NCBI RefSeq assembly: GCF_014161445.1
Contig: NZ_JABBXA010000012.1
Location: 124,001-188,000, forward strand
Length of the DNA stretch: 64,000 nucleotides
Direction: 5' to 3'
Source: Microbispora sp. H13382
Lineage (GTDB): Bacteria > Actinomycetota > Actinomycetes > Streptosporangiales > Streptosporangiaceae
The first letter of the stretch is position 1. Each line of letters begins with the position of its first letter. The notes under the pieces are model-generated. The model did not search any database and was not told the origin of the DNA. It saw only the letters and a program-made list of their open reading frames with translations. The position numbers were made by a program, and so were the translations under genes. This document shows positions 47,128-55,704 of the stretch, in pieces.

Positions 47128-48969
47128 TCAGATCGCGAGGCGCACGTCGTAGGCGCCGAGCCACGCGTTCATCTGCAGGATGCCCTCCAGCGACGTCCGG
47201 GCGCCCTGCAGGCTGACCGCGCCCATGGGCTGGTCGAGCATCGTGCGCACCTTGCCCGCGTCCACCAAGCAGCCGATGGCGGAGTCCCCGTCCAGCACGC
47301 GGGTGACCTCGGCACGCAGCGCGCGCTCGTAGGCCGGGTCCTGGGTCGAGGGGTAGGGCACCTTGCGGCGCTCCACCACCGAGCGGGGCAGCACGTCGGC
47401 CGTCGCCGCGCGCAGCAGGCTCTTCTCGTGCCCGTCGAAGGTCTTCATGGCCCAGGGGGCGTTGAAGACGTACTCGACCAGGCGGTGGTCGCAGAACGGC
47501 ACCCGGACCTCCAGCCCGACGGCCATGCTCATGCGGTCCTTGCGGTCGAGCAGGATCTGCACGAACCGGGTGAGGTGCAGGTAGCTGATCTCCCGCATCC
47601 GCTTCTGCAGCCCGGTCTCCCCCGGCACCCGGGGCACCTCGGCCAGCGCCCGCTGGTAGCTGTCGGCGCGGTAGGCGGGGATGTCGAGCTTGCGCAGCAG
47701 CTCCTCGTTCAGGAACTCGCCCCGGCTGGACAGGCCCGTCTGGCCCTGGATGGCGAGCCACGGGAAGGTGCCGGAGTTGACCGCCTCCGGATCGTGGAAC
47801 CACCGGTAGCCGCCGAACACCTCGTCGGCGGACTCCCCCGACAGCGCCACCGTCGAGTGCCCCCTGATCGCCTTGAAGAGCAGGTAGAGCGAGGTGTCCA
47901 TGTCGCCGATGCCGAGCGGGAGGTCCCTCGCCCGCAGGACGGCCGCGCGGACGGCGGGATCCATGAGATCGGCCGAGTCCAGCACGATGTCCGTGTGATC
48001 GGAGCCGACGTGCCGCACGACGTCGTGGACGTACGGCGTGTCCGGGGTGTCGCGCATGTCGTCGGCCTGGAAGTTCTCGCTGTAGCCGGCGAAGTCGACG
48101 GAGAACGACCGCACCCCGCCCTGGCCGGCCAGCGCGCGGGCCGCGAGCGCGGTGACCGCGCTGGAGTCGAGCCCGCCGGACAGCAGCGTGCACAGCGGCA
48201 CGTCGGAGATGAGCTGCCGCTCGACGATGTCGTCGAGCAGCTCCCGCACGGTCCGGATGGTGGTCTGCAGGTCGTCGGTGTGCTCGCGCGACTCCAGCCG
48301 CCAGTAGCGCCGCTTGCTCAGGCCCTCGCGCCGCAGCTTCACCACCTGGCCGGGCCGCACCTCGTGCATGCCGCGGAAGACGGCGGACTCGGGCGTCTTG
48401 ACGAAGGCCAGGATCTCGCGCAGGCCGTCGGCGTCGATCACCCGCTCGGCGAGCGGGTTGGCCAGGATGGCCTTGGGCTCGGAGCCGAACAGCACCCCGT
48501 TCGGTGTGGGGTAGTAGTACAGGGGCTTGATCCCCATGCGGTCGCGCACGAGCAGCAGTTCCTCGCGGCGGGCGTCCCAGATGGCGAAGGCGTACATTCC
48601 GTTGAGGCGGGAGACGAAGTCCTCGCCCCATTCGAGGTACGCCTCCAGGACGACCTCGGTGTCGCTCTGCGTCCGGAACCGGTGCCCGCGCCGTTCGAGC
48701 TCGGCGCGCAGCTCCCTGAAGTTGTAGACCTCGCCGCTGTAGGTGAGCGCGGCCACGACCTCGTCCCCGGTCCCGGCGGTCATGGGCTGGCGCCCGCCCT
48801 CGATGTCGATGATGGCCAGCCGCCGGTGGCCGAACGCGACGTGCGGAGCGAGCCACGCCCCCTCGGCGTCGGGCCCCCGGCACGCCATCGTGTCCGTCAT
48901 GGCCTGCACGGTCTCCCGTTCGCGACGAAGGTCACGTCCGTAGTCCACCCAGCCGCTGATTCCACACAT
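47128..48969 (-). CDS. asnB: Asparagine synthase (glutamine-hydrolysing)
   Basis: A 613-residue class II amidotransferase. The nucleophile is Cys2 (MCGISGWVDYG), and the N-terminal glutaminase has FGHRRLAIIDIEGG, NGMYAFAIWD and RDRMGIKPLYY. The synthetase domain has the PP-loop LLSGGLDSS (about 258-266) and YRWFHDPEA, DRKDRMSMA and VRVPFCDH motifs. It makes asparagine from aspartate, glutamine and ATP. It lies between xseA and xseB in opposite orientation. The ATG at 48969 must be the start because Cys2 follows. The upstream 100 bases are A/T-richer than the rest and shared with xseB. Confidence 0.94.
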   Translation of the reverse strand: MCGISGWVDYGRDLRRERETVQAMTDTMACRGPDAEGAWLAPHVAFGHRRLAIIDIEGGRQPMTAGTGDEVVAALTYSGEVYNFRELRAELERRGHRFRTQSDTEVVLEAYLEWGEDFVSRLNGMYAFAIWDARREELLLVRDRMGIKPLYYYPTPNGVLFGSEPKAILANPLAERVIDADGLREILAFVKTPESAVFRGMHEVRPGQVVKLRREGLSKRRYWRLESREHTDDLQTTIRTVRELLDDIVERQLISDVPLCTLLSGGLDSSAVTALAARALAGQGGVRSFSVDFAGYSENFQADDMRDTPDTPYVHDVVRHVGSDHTDIVLDSADLMDPAVRAAVLRARDLPLGIGDMDTSLYLLFKAIRGHSTVALSGESADEVFGGYRWFHDPEAVNSGTFPWLAIQGQTGLSSRGEFLNEELLRKLDIPAYRADSYQRALAEVPRVPGETGLQKRMREISYLHLTRFVQILLDRKDRMSMAVGLEVRVPFCDHRLVEYVFNAPWAMKTFDGHEKSLLRAATADVLPRSVVERRKVPYPSTQDPAYERALRAEVTRVLDGDSAIGCLVDAGKVRTMLDQPMGAVSLQGARTSLEGILQMNAWLGAYDVRLAI

Positions 48970-49104
48970 AAGGATGACCCCCCGATCATTGCCCCCGAAG
49001 ATGGTTAGTACAGCTAAATAACGGACTAATCACCTCTTTTATGCCCAAAGCGGACAGCTCTAAGGGACCGCGGAGTGTCGGCCCCGGCCTCTAAGGTGGG
49101 GGAC

Positions 49105-49362
49105 GTGGCTGAGGACAAGCAGACCCCGTCGGACAAGCAGACCCCGTCGTACGAGCAGGCCCGCGAGGAGCTGACCGACGTGGTCCGCCGCCTGGAGACC
49201 GGCGGGCTCACGCTGGAGCAGTCGATAGAGCTGTGGGAGCGGGGAGAGCGGCTGGCCGCGATCTGCGAGGAGTGGCTCCAGGGCGCCCGCGCGAAGCTGG
49301 CCGCCGCGATGGCTCAGCGGCAGGAGCCCCAGCCCAACGGCCCGGAGGAAGCGCCCTTCTGA
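49105..49362 (+). CDS. xseB: Exodeoxyribonuclease VII small subunit
   Basis: An 85-residue helical-hairpin protein with the XseB core SYEQAREELTDVVRRLETGG and LTLEQSIELWERGERLA. It binds XseA and stabilises the nuclease. The GTG at 49105 is preferred: TAAGGT ends seven bases before it (possible leaderless transcript) and GGTGGGGG overlaps a ribosome-site position; a GTG at 49075 would add ten residues. It is divergent from asnB and about 2 kb from xseA. Confidence 0.9.
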   Translation: MAEDKQTPSDKQTPSYEQAREELTDVVRRLETGGLTLEQSIELWERGERLAAICEEWLQGARAKLAAAMAQRQEPQPNGPEEAPF

Positions 49363-49429
49363 CTCCTGGGCTCGGCTGCGACGCGTCCGCCTTGCTCCAC
49401 GCTCGCGAGGGGCGACAACTGCCGGACCC

Positions 49430-50575
49430 TCAGGCGTTCCAGAGGGCGGCGAGCTGCCGGGTGGCCAGCCGGGACGGCACGGCGCGCAGCAACGTGTCAC
49501 GCAGCCACGCGGCGATGCCGGTCCGGGAGGTCAGCCGTGACTGCCGGGACGCCGCCCGCATCATGTGGTTGGCGCGGGGCCTGCGCTCGGTGTCGTAGCG
49601 CAGGAGCCGCTCGGCCACATCCACCGGCTCGGCGTTGCCCAGGTGGCGGCACAGTGCGGCGGCGTCCTCGAACGCCTGGCTGGCACCCTGACCGAGGTCC
49701 GGTGACATGGCGTGCGCGGCGTCGCCGAGGAGCGCGATCCTGCCGACCGCGAACGAGGGCAGGGGTTCGGCCAGGCAGGCGATCGGATCGACGTAGACGG
49801 CGGCGGGCGGGGTGGCCTCGATCAGCGTCGTGACGAGGGGGTGCCAGTCGGCCATCAGCGACAGCATTTGGCGGCGCGCCTCGTCCGCGTCCGGCGGCGT
49901 GCCGTGCAGGGCGGAGTCGGTGAACCAGTACAGGCGGTCCTCGCCGACGGGGAACAGGCCGAACATCGCCCCACTCCGGCGGTCGACCAGCTGGCCGGCG
50001 AGCAGATCCGGGTCCAGGCCGGGCGGACGGGGCAGCATGCCGCGCAGGTCCATCCGGCCGGTCCGCCGCAGCCCGGGGTGGGCGGGGAACAGCTGTGCGC
50101 GCAGCGTGCTTCCGATGCCGTCGGCCACGATCACGGCGTCCGCTCTCACGACGGGGTTTCCCTCGCTGATCACCGTCACTCCGGTGGGGCCGGGCTCCAG
50201 GCGTTCGACCGGAGTCGCGGTCCGCACCAGCTCGGACGGCAGCGGGGCGCGAAGCGATCGGTGCAGTTCCGCTCGCTCGATCATGGCGGGCGCCCCGATC
50301 TCCTGCCGCGCCCGGGCCATGTCGGTGACCAGCAGCGGCCGCCCGCGCCAGTCCCGCAATCCCCCGTGGGTCACCCGCATCACGTGCCCGCGGACGTCTT
50401 CGGCCAGCCCCAGTGCGTCCAGAGCGCGTAGCCCGTTGGGCATGACCACGATCCCGGTGCCCGCTTCCCTCAGCTCGGCGCCCCGTTCGAAGAGTGTCAC
50501 CTCATGACCCAGGCGATGCAGCCCCACCGCCGCCGCCACTCCGCCGAGCCCGGCGCCGACTACCACGACCCGCAC
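49430..50575 (-). CDS. FAD-dependent monooxygenase (aromatic hydroxylase type)
   Basis: A 381-residue flavoprotein with a dinucleotide-binding start VVVVGAGLGGVAAAVGLHRLG, the second-motif DG (VIVADGIGSTLR) and the third motif GRIALLGDAAHAMSPDLGQG, as in salicylate/para-hydroxybenzoate hydroxylases. The start is the GTG at 50575 with GGGAGG four bases upstream. It is divergent from a TetR gene with only 59 bases between, so that regulator probably controls it. Likely an NAD(P)H-dependent hydroxylation of a small aromatic or a drug (compare TetX-like resistance enzymes); the substrate is unknown. Confidence 0.88.
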   Translation of the reverse strand: MRVVVVGAGLGGVAAAVGLHRLGHEVTLFERGAELREAGTGIVVMPNGLRALDALGLAEDVRGHVMRVTHGGLRDWRGRPLLVTDMARARQEIGAPAMIERAELHRSLRAPLPSELVRTATPVERLEPGPTGVTVISEGNPVVRADAVIVADGIGSTLRAQLFPAHPGLRRTGRMDLRGMLPRPPGLDPDLLAGQLVDRRSGAMFGLFPVGEDRLYWFTDSALHGTPPDADEARRQMLSLMADWHPLVTTLIEATPPAAVYVDPIACLAEPLPSFAVGRIALLGDAAHAMSPDLGQGASQAFEDAAALCRHLGNAEPVDVAERLLRYDTERRPRANHMMRAASRQSRLTSRTGIAAWLRDTLLRAVPSRLATRQLAALWNA

Positions 50576-50586
50576 GAGACCTCCCG

Positions 50587-50625
50587 GTAGGTTCACTACG
50601 CTCGTACTACTACGGGTATTGGTAG
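50587..50625. promoter_or_regulatory. Repeated GTAG/CTAC motifs in the FAD monooxygenase / TetR gap
   Basis: GTAG-N5-CTAC (50587-50599) and CTAC-N8-GTAG (50610-50625) give overlapping inverted arms, plausible TetR operators. TAGCAT (50623-50628), six bases before the TetR ATG, is a likely -10. Confidence 0.4.
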
Positions 50626-50634
50626 CATGACCCC

Positions 50635-51201
50635 ATGCCGCCCACCAACGCGGCCCGGCGCCGGGCCCTGACCGATGCCGCCATCGGCTTGCTGGCGTCG
50701 GCGGGCGTGCACGGCCTGACCCACCGGGCGGTGGAGAAAGCGGCGGACGTCCCACCGGGAACCGCTTCGAACTACTTCCGCAGCCGGGAAGCGCTGCTGG
50801 TGGCCGCCGCGGAGCGCATCGCCGAACTGCATCACGCGGACACCGGCCAGGCCGTCAAACAGCCGGCGACACTGGTCGACCTGCTGACGGACTCGTTGTT
50901 CACAGCGGCGACCACACTCCGCAGCCGCTACCTGGCGATCTTCGAACTGCAACTGGAGGCCGCGCGCCGGCCGGTGCTCGCATCGGCGCTCGCGGGCCTG
51001 CGGGACACGGCGTCGCTGGTCACCGCCGGGCACCACGACGAACTCGGCCTCGACATTCCACGCGAGAAGATCCCCGCCCTGATCGCGCTCTACGGCGGTG
51101 CGCTGTTCACCTTGGTCGGCGCACCACCGGAGCACGTCAGCAGGGACGTCGTGCGCAGCATGGTCGAGGTCATCGTGCACGGCTGTATTCCGCGGACGTG
51201 A
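50635..51201 (+). CDS. TetR-family regulator, divergent from the FAD monooxygenase
   Basis: A 188-residue protein. The N-terminal HTH is typical (AAIGLLASAGVHGLTHRAVEK, shown in shorter parts: LLASAGVHGLTHRAVEKAA, PGTASNYFRSREALL), and the C-terminal ligand domain is helical (TetR_C-like, with IPREKIPALIALYGGALFTL). It starts at ATG 50635 with a -10-like TAGCAT six bases upstream, so probably leaderless. It likely represses the monooxygenase and itself, with induction by the substrate. Confidence 0.88.
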   Translation: MPPTNAARRRALTDAAIGLLASAGVHGLTHRAVEKAADVPPGTASNYFRSREALLVAAAERIAELHHADTGQAVKQPATLVDLLTDSLFTAATTLRSRYLAIFELQLEAARRPVLASALAGLRDTASLVTAGHHDELGLDIPREKIPALIALYGGALFTLVGAPPEHVSRDVVRSMVEVIVHGCIPRT

Positions 51202-51230
51202 GCGTGGGTCCGGCGTGATGGCAGGGGTCG

Positions 51231-51620
51231 TCAGACGCCGGACCGCCGCGCGTCCACCTCGATCTCGATCTTCATACGGGGGTCGGCCAGGCCGCACGCC
51301 AGCATCGTGGCGGCCGGCCGTACCTCGCCGAACCGGCGGCGCAGGACCGGCCAGCACGGCTCGAAGTCGGCCCGGTCGGGCAGCAGGTAGCGCACCCGCA
51401 CGACGTCGGCGAAGGTGCACCCCGCCTCGGACAGCGCCGCCTCGATGTTCCGCAGGCACTGCTCGGCCTGCTCCACCACGTCCTCGGAGATCGTCATCGT
51501 GGCGTAGTCGAAACCGGTCGTCCCGGAAACGTGCACCCGGTCGCCGTCCACCACGGCACGGGCGTAGCCGATCTGCTCCTCGAACGTCGAACCGCCGAGG
51601 ATCGCGCGTCGCTCTGTCAT
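51231..51620 (-). CDS. RidA-family (YjgF/YER057c/UK114) protein
   Basis: A 129-residue protein with the RidA signature near the C-terminus (RPAATMLACGLADPRMKIEIEVDA) read in parts: RPAATMLACGLAD and MKIEIEVDA. RidA proteins hydrolyse reactive enamines/imines from PLP enzymes. The catalytic Arg of RidA corresponds to the Arg of VRPAATM. The ATG at 51620 starts MTERRAILGGSTFEEQIGYA, where the fold begins. It is divergent from a LysR gene and probably controlled by it; it could support a catabolic route. Confidence 0.85.
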   Translation of the reverse strand: MTERRAILGGSTFEEQIGYARAVVDGDRVHVSGTTGFDYATMTISEDVVEQAEQCLRNIEAALSEAGCTFADVVRVRYLLPDRADFEPCWPVLRRRFGEVRPAATMLACGLADPRMKIEIEVDARRSGV

Positions 51621-51694
51621 GCGCCAGAACGCTAGGCCGAGGCATGTCGATACGTCTAATACATCCTCAGACATCGCCTGATATCACTGGGCAT

Positions 51695-52600
51695 ATGGAG
51701 CGCCCCGAACTCCCCCTGGCGCAGTTGCACGCCTTCGTCGTGCTCGCCGAGGAACTGCACTTCGGCCACGCGGCCGCCCGCCTGGGCATCGCCCAGCCGC
51801 CGCTGAGCCAGCAGATCCGCCGCCTGGAGGACAAGGTCGGTCACGCGCTGTTCACCCGGGAACCGGGACGTGTCGCGCTGACCGCGGCGGGCCGCGAGCT
51901 GCTGCCCGCCGCCCGGCGCGCCCTCGCCGATCTCGCCGACGGGCTGTCCGCCGCCAGGGCCGCCGGCAGCGGCCGGATCGGCCGCCTCCGTATCGGCTTC
52001 GCCGCCTCCGCCGCCCTGACCGTCCTGCCCGGCCTGCTGCGCGCGTTCCGGCGGCGTTACCCCGGCGTCCGCCTGGACATCCAGGAGATGACCACCGCGC
52101 CGCAGATCGCCGCCCTGCGCGACAGGACCATCGACGTCGGACTGCTGCGCGAGCCCCCCGCGGACGAGCCGGACCTGAACTTCCGGACGGTGCTCACCGA
52201 GCCCTTCGTGGCCGTGCTGCCGTCCGCCCACCCGCTGGCCGCCCTGCGGTCCGTACGGCTCGCGCAGCTGGCGGACTCGCCCTTCGTGCTTCTGCCCCGC
52301 GCGGCCGGGCCAGGACTCCACGATCAGATCGTCGGTCTGTGCGCGGCGGCGGGCTTCACACCCCGGGTCGCTCAGCGCGCGGTGGAATGGCAGACCGTGT
52401 GCGCCCTCGTGGAGACCGGCCTGGGCGTCTCCCTGGCCCCGGCGAGCATCCGGCGCATCCGCCTCAAGGGTGTGGCCTTCCGCACGATCGAGTCCGGCGC
52501 GCGTACCCGGGTCGCCGTCGGCTGGCGCGAGGACGACCGCAGCCCCCTGGTCGCGCATCTGCTGGCGGCCGTCAGCCCGGCTCCCGAATCAGCCCGCTGA
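51695..52600 (+). CDS. LysR-family regulator divergent from the RidA gene
   Basis: A 301-residue regulator with the HTH at 1-62 (FGHAAARLGIAQPPLSQQIRR) and an effector domain with the usual motif VGLLREPP...LAPASIRRI. The start is ATG 51695. The 74-base gap to the RidA gene contains ATGT-N13-ACAT and GATATC elements that could be its sites. Typical of regulators of aromatic/β-ketoadipate-type genes (compare BenM/CatM effector domains), but the target is inferred only from position. Its 3' end overlaps the convergent DUF4245 gene by 12 bases. Confidence 0.88.
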   Translation: MERPELPLAQLHAFVVLAEELHFGHAAARLGIAQPPLSQQIRRLEDKVGHALFTREPGRVALTAAGRELLPAARRALADLADGLSAARAAGSGRIGRLRIGFAASAALTVLPGLLRAFRRRYPGVRLDIQEMTTAPQIAALRDRTIDVGLLREPPADEPDLNFRTVLTEPFVAVLPSAHPLAALRSVRLAQLADSPFVLLPRAAGPGLHDQIVGLCAAAGFTPRVAQRAVEWQTVCALVETGLGVSLAPASIRRIRLKGVAFRTIESGARTRVAVGWREDDRSPLVAHLLAAVSPAPESAR

Positions 52601-53137
52601 CGGCGTCGCAGAGGGTTTGGCCTGGGGGGCGAGGGTCCGGACGAGGGCGGTCAGCTCGTCCCAGTCGGCCGACCCGGTGACGACCACCGCGTGGTCGGGG
52701 AAGACGCGGACCAGCGTCCGCTGGTTCTTGTCCTGGCGGAACCGCTCCTCCCAGGTCACGCCGTCGATCTGACGGCTTCCGCCGGGCTTGTCGGTGTTGG
52801 CCATGCGGTTGACGAAGTCCGCGGACGGCCTCTCGTCGCTCTGGGCGAGCATGGCGTGCTGACGCTTGGCGGTCGCGAACCCCAGCCGCCACGTCACGAC
52901 GCCGTTCTTCTGGGTCAGCGAGGAGCTGTTGGGGACCCAGTTCTCCGGAACCCGGCTCGGGGCGACGACCTCGTACGGCGCGGTGCGCGCCGCGTTGACC
53001 TGGTCGATCGAGAAGTCCACCCGCGGGATGTGCTCGGTGCGGTTTTGCGGCGTGATGAGCAGGAACACGCCGACGGCGGCGAGGCAGACGAAGAGCGCGA
53101 ACGCGTAACCGTACAGTCCCTGGGTGAATCGTCCCAC
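52589..53137 (-). CDS. DUF4245-family membrane-anchored protein
   Basis: A 182-residue protein with one N-terminal membrane helix (YAFALFVCLAAVGVFLLI) and an extracytoplasmic domain that begins FSIDQVNAARTAPYEVVAP and ends VVVTGSADWDELTALVRTL. In M. tuberculosis the homologue Rv1100 lies beside glpX (Rv1099c), and the same neighbourhood is seen here. Function unknown. It converges on the LysR gene with a 12-base overlap. Confidence 0.85.
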   Translation of the reverse strand: MGRFTQGLYGYAFALFVCLAAVGVFLLITPQNRTEHIPRVDFSIDQVNAARTAPYEVVAPSRVPENWVPNSSSLTQKNGVVTWRLGFATAKRQHAMLAQSDERPSADFVNRMANTDKPGGSRQIDGVTWEERFRQDKNQRTLVRVFPDHAVVVTGSADWDELTALVRTLAPQAKPSATPSAG

Positions 53138-53183
53138 GTGATGCGAGACTAGCCGGTGATGCGGGCGGTGGCCGTACCGGCCG

Positions 53184-53777
53184 TCACGGATGCCGAATAT
53201 CGCCGATGATGCGAAGAGCGTCCTCGGCCATCCTGCGGGCCGCCTCCGGGTCGTCGGACAGCGTCACCTCCTGCACGACGGCCGCCAGGGCGCCGGTGAC
53301 GACGACGACCAGCGCGTCCTCGTGCTCGAACAGCGCCGCGGTGCGCCTGGCCCACTGCCGGAGCCGGTCGCGCATGATGACCTCGAACCCGGGCGGGGCG
53401 TCGCCGCGCAGGAAGAGCGCGGCGAGGTCGCGCTCGGCGAGGCAGCCCTCCAGATAGGCCCGCGCCGCGGCGAGGAACTGGGGCATCGGGTCGGTCTCTC
53501 CGGCCCCCCGGGCCTCCTGCACGGCCTGCCGGGTGCGCTGGGCCTGCCGCTTCTGGAACTCCTCGAACAGCGTCAGGTAGAGGTCGGCCTTGCCGGAGAA
53601 GTGGTGGTAGAGGCTGCCGACACTGGCGCCGGCCCGGGCCACGACGTCGGTGACGCCCGCCTCGGCGAAGCCGCTCGTGATGAAGGTCTCCTTCGCGGCC
53701 TCCAGGAGGGCTCCCCTGGTCGCCGCGCCCCGCTCCGACGTGCGCATCGTCACTGGTCGTTCTGTGTCGCTGCTCAT
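53184..53777 (-). CDS. TetR-family regulator, divergent from glpX
   Basis: A 197-residue protein with the HTH at about 18-65 ([37 protein letters not shown]) and a helical ligand domain. Starts at ATG 53777 or at an ATG ten codons later; neither has a ribosome site, but TATCGT six bases before the first fits a leaderless start. It is 146 bases from glpX on the other strand. A metabolic role over glpX is possible but not shown. Confidence 0.88.
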   Translation of the reverse strand: MSSDTERPVTMRTSERGAATRGALLEAAKETFITSGFAEAGVTDVVARAGASVGSLYHHFSGKADLYLTLFEEFQKRQAQRTRQAVQEARGAGETDPMPQFLAAARAYLEGCLAERDLAALFLRGDAPPGFEVIMRDRLRQWARRTAALFEHEDALVVVVTGALAAVVQEVTLSDDPEAARRMAEDALRIIGDIRHP

Positions 53778-53861
53778 GCGGCGACGATATCCCCGAGCCG
53801 TCCGTTCCGGGGGTCCGCACTCGCAAATGGCCTCCTACCTGGCCCAACAGGTCCAGACCAA

Positions 53862-53891
53862 TCGGACAAGAACGGCTTCGCGAACTACGAT
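53862..53891 (+). promoter_or_regulatory. Possible glpX promoter
   Basis: TCGGAC (53862-53867), 18-base spacer, TACGAT (53886-53891). The glpX ATG follows 32 bases later with AAGGGG in front. Confidence 0.4.
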
Positions 53892-53923
53892 CGCTGGAAC
53901 GGCACCTACCTAAAAGGGGACTA

Positions 53924-54952
53924 ATGGCTGATCACGTACCGGCCGCTCTGGCGACGGGGGAACGCGCACCCGACCGCAATCTGGCTCTGGAACTGGTCAG
54001 GGTGACCGAGGCGGCGGCGATGGCGGCCGCGCGCTGGGTGGGACGGGGAGACAAGAACGGGGCGGACGGCGCCGCCGTGAACGCCATGCGTCAACTGATC
54101 AACACGGTCTCGATGAAGGGCGTCGTGGTGATCGGCGAGGGCGAGAAGGACAACGCCCCGATGCTGTTCAACGGCGAGGACGTCGGCGACGGGACCGGCC
54201 CCGAGTGCGACGTCGCCGTGGACCCGATCGACGGCACCCGGCTGTGCGCGCTCGGCATGAACAACGCGATCTCCGTGATCGCGGTCAGCGAGCGCGGCTC
54301 GATGTACGACCCGTCCGCGGTCTTCTACATGGAGAAGCTGGTCACGGGCCCGCAGGCGGCCGAACATGTGGACATCAACGCCCCTGTGGGCGACAACATC
54401 CGCGCGGTGGCGCGGGCCAAGGGCGCCAAGCCGTCCGACGTCACCGTGGTGATCCTGGACCGGCCTCGGCACGAGCGGATCGTCAAGGAGATCCGGGAGA
54501 CCGGCGCGCGGATCCGTTTCATCACCGACGGCGACGTGGCCGGCGCGATCATGGCGGCGCGCAGCGGCACCGGCGTCGACCTGATGCTCGGCATCGGCGG
54601 CACGCCCGAGGGCATCGTCGCCGCCTGCGCCCTCAAGTGCATGGGCGGCGTCATCCAGGGCAAGCTGTGGCCGCGCGACGAGGAGGAGCGCCGCAAGGCC
54701 CTCGACGCCGGGCTCGACCTCGACCAGGTGCTCACCACCGACGACCTCGTACGCTCCGACGACGTGTTCTTCGCCGCCACGGGCATCACGGACGGCGAGC
54801 TGGGGCACGGCGTGCGGTTCCAGGGCGGCGCGGCGGTGACGCACTCCCTCGTCATGCGGGGGCGGTCGGGCACGATCCGGAAGATCGAGAGCGAGCACCA
54901 GCTCTGGAAGCTCGGCGCCTACAGCGCCATCAACTTCGACACAGCGGTCTAA
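53924..54952 (+). CDS. glpX: Fructose-1,6-bisphosphatase class II
   Basis: A 342-residue GlpX. Metal and phosphate motifs are [23 protein letters not shown] and the central [20 protein letters not shown]. It dephosphorylates fructose 1,6-bisphosphate for gluconeogenesis; in many actinobacteria it is the only such enzyme. It starts at ATG 53924 with AAGGGG four bases upstream. Its last four bases overlap the convergent DUF1707 gene. The DUF4245 gene nearby is its usual neighbour. Confidence 0.95.
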   Translation: MADHVPAALATGERAPDRNLALELVRVTEAAAMAAARWVGRGDKNGADGAAVNAMRQLINTVSMKGVVVIGEGEKDNAPMLFNGEDVGDGTGPECDVAVDPIDGTRLCALGMNNAISVIAVSERGSMYDPSAVFYMEKLVTGPQAAEHVDINAPVGDNIRAVARAKGAKPSDVTVVILDRPRHERIVKEIRETGARIRFITDGDVAGAIMAARSGTGVDLMLGIGGTPEGIVAACALKCMGGVIQGKLWPRDEEERRKALDAGLDLDQVLTTDDLVRSDDVFFAATGITDGELGHGVRFQGGAAVTHSLVMRGRSGTIRKIESEHQLWKLGAYSAINFDTAV

Positions 54953-55596
54953 CGCCCGAACAGGCGGCGGCGGGGGCGCTTCGGCGAGCGGGCGACGACC
55001 TTGCCGCCGAAGACGAACCCGGCGAGCTCGATCACGGGCGCGTCCGGCGCGAAGTCGGTCGCGCCCGGCGGGAGCCGTACCTCGTTCCTGAACGACCGGA
55101 CGCGGGCGTCCGGGGCGGTCACGATCCGCACGCCCTCGGGAACCGTCAGGTTGACCGTGCCGGCCATGACGGCGAGCTGGACCACCACGTGCCGCGACTG
55201 GAGCAGCGCCTCGCACAGGTCCATCGACACCGTGCCGCCCAGGGACGTCACCGGCACCTGGGAGGGCACGACCCACCGGCCGCCGCGGGTCTCGGTGCGG
55301 AAGAAGGCGGTGACGGGACGGCTGTCCATGCGGAACGGCTGGCTCTCCGGCGGCAGCAGGTCCACGGTCAACTCGGCCAGCTCGCCGAGGGTGCGCGCGG
55401 CCCACACGCGCTCGATCCGTTCCTCGTGCTCGATCGGGGTGAGCCGCCCGTCGGTGACGGCGTCCGCGAGCACCGCGACGATCCGCTCCCGATCGGCGTC
55501 GGAGGCCCGTAGCAGGGAGGGGTCCGGCGTGTCGGCGGTGCGCGGCGAGAGAAAGGCGGAGATCCACTTCGCGGCTGAGGACTCGCTGCTGCTCAC
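54949..55596 (-). CDS. DUF1707 domain protein
   Basis: A 215-residue protein whose DUF1707 segment (about 28-85: [51 protein letters not shown]) is followed by a beta-rich domain with a repeated solenoid-like pattern ([35 protein letters not shown]). No membrane helix is present. Some DUF1707 proteins carry a second DUF1707_C cell-wall-associated domain; this looks like that type. Start GTG 55596. Function unknown. Confidence 0.82.
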   Translation of the reverse strand: MSSSESSAAKWISAFLSPRTADTPDPSLLRASDADRERIVAVLADAVTDGRLTPIEHEERIERVWAARTLGELAELTVDLLPPESQPFRMDSRPVTAFFRTETRGGRWVVPSQVPVTSLGGTVSMDLCEALLQSRHVVVQLAVMAGTVNLTVPEGVRIVTAPDARVRSFRNEVRLPPGATDFAPDAPVIELAGFVFGGKVVARSPKRPRRRLFGR

Positions 55597-55669
55597 ACCA
55601 TCGAGAGTAAGCGGTCTTCACGCGGCGGTCACCACGCGACGCGGCGCCCGGCCCCGACCGGCGGCGACG

Positions 55670-55698
55670 TTGACCGGGGACTCGTGGCCGCTTAGCGT
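55670..55698 (+). promoter_or_regulatory. Promoter of the NB-ARC LuxR gene, leaderless
   Basis: TTGACC (55670-55675), 17-base spacer, TAGCGT (55693-55698). The GTG start lies at 55705, seven bases downstream of the -10, at the expected transcription start. Confidence 0.7.
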
Positions 55699-55704
55699 GA
55701 GGAG

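Noticed and set aside
47102-47131. TGACCCG / CGGGTCA hairpin between xseA and asnB as a terminator
   Set aside because: A 7-base stem with a 16-base loop and no U-tract is too weak to call.
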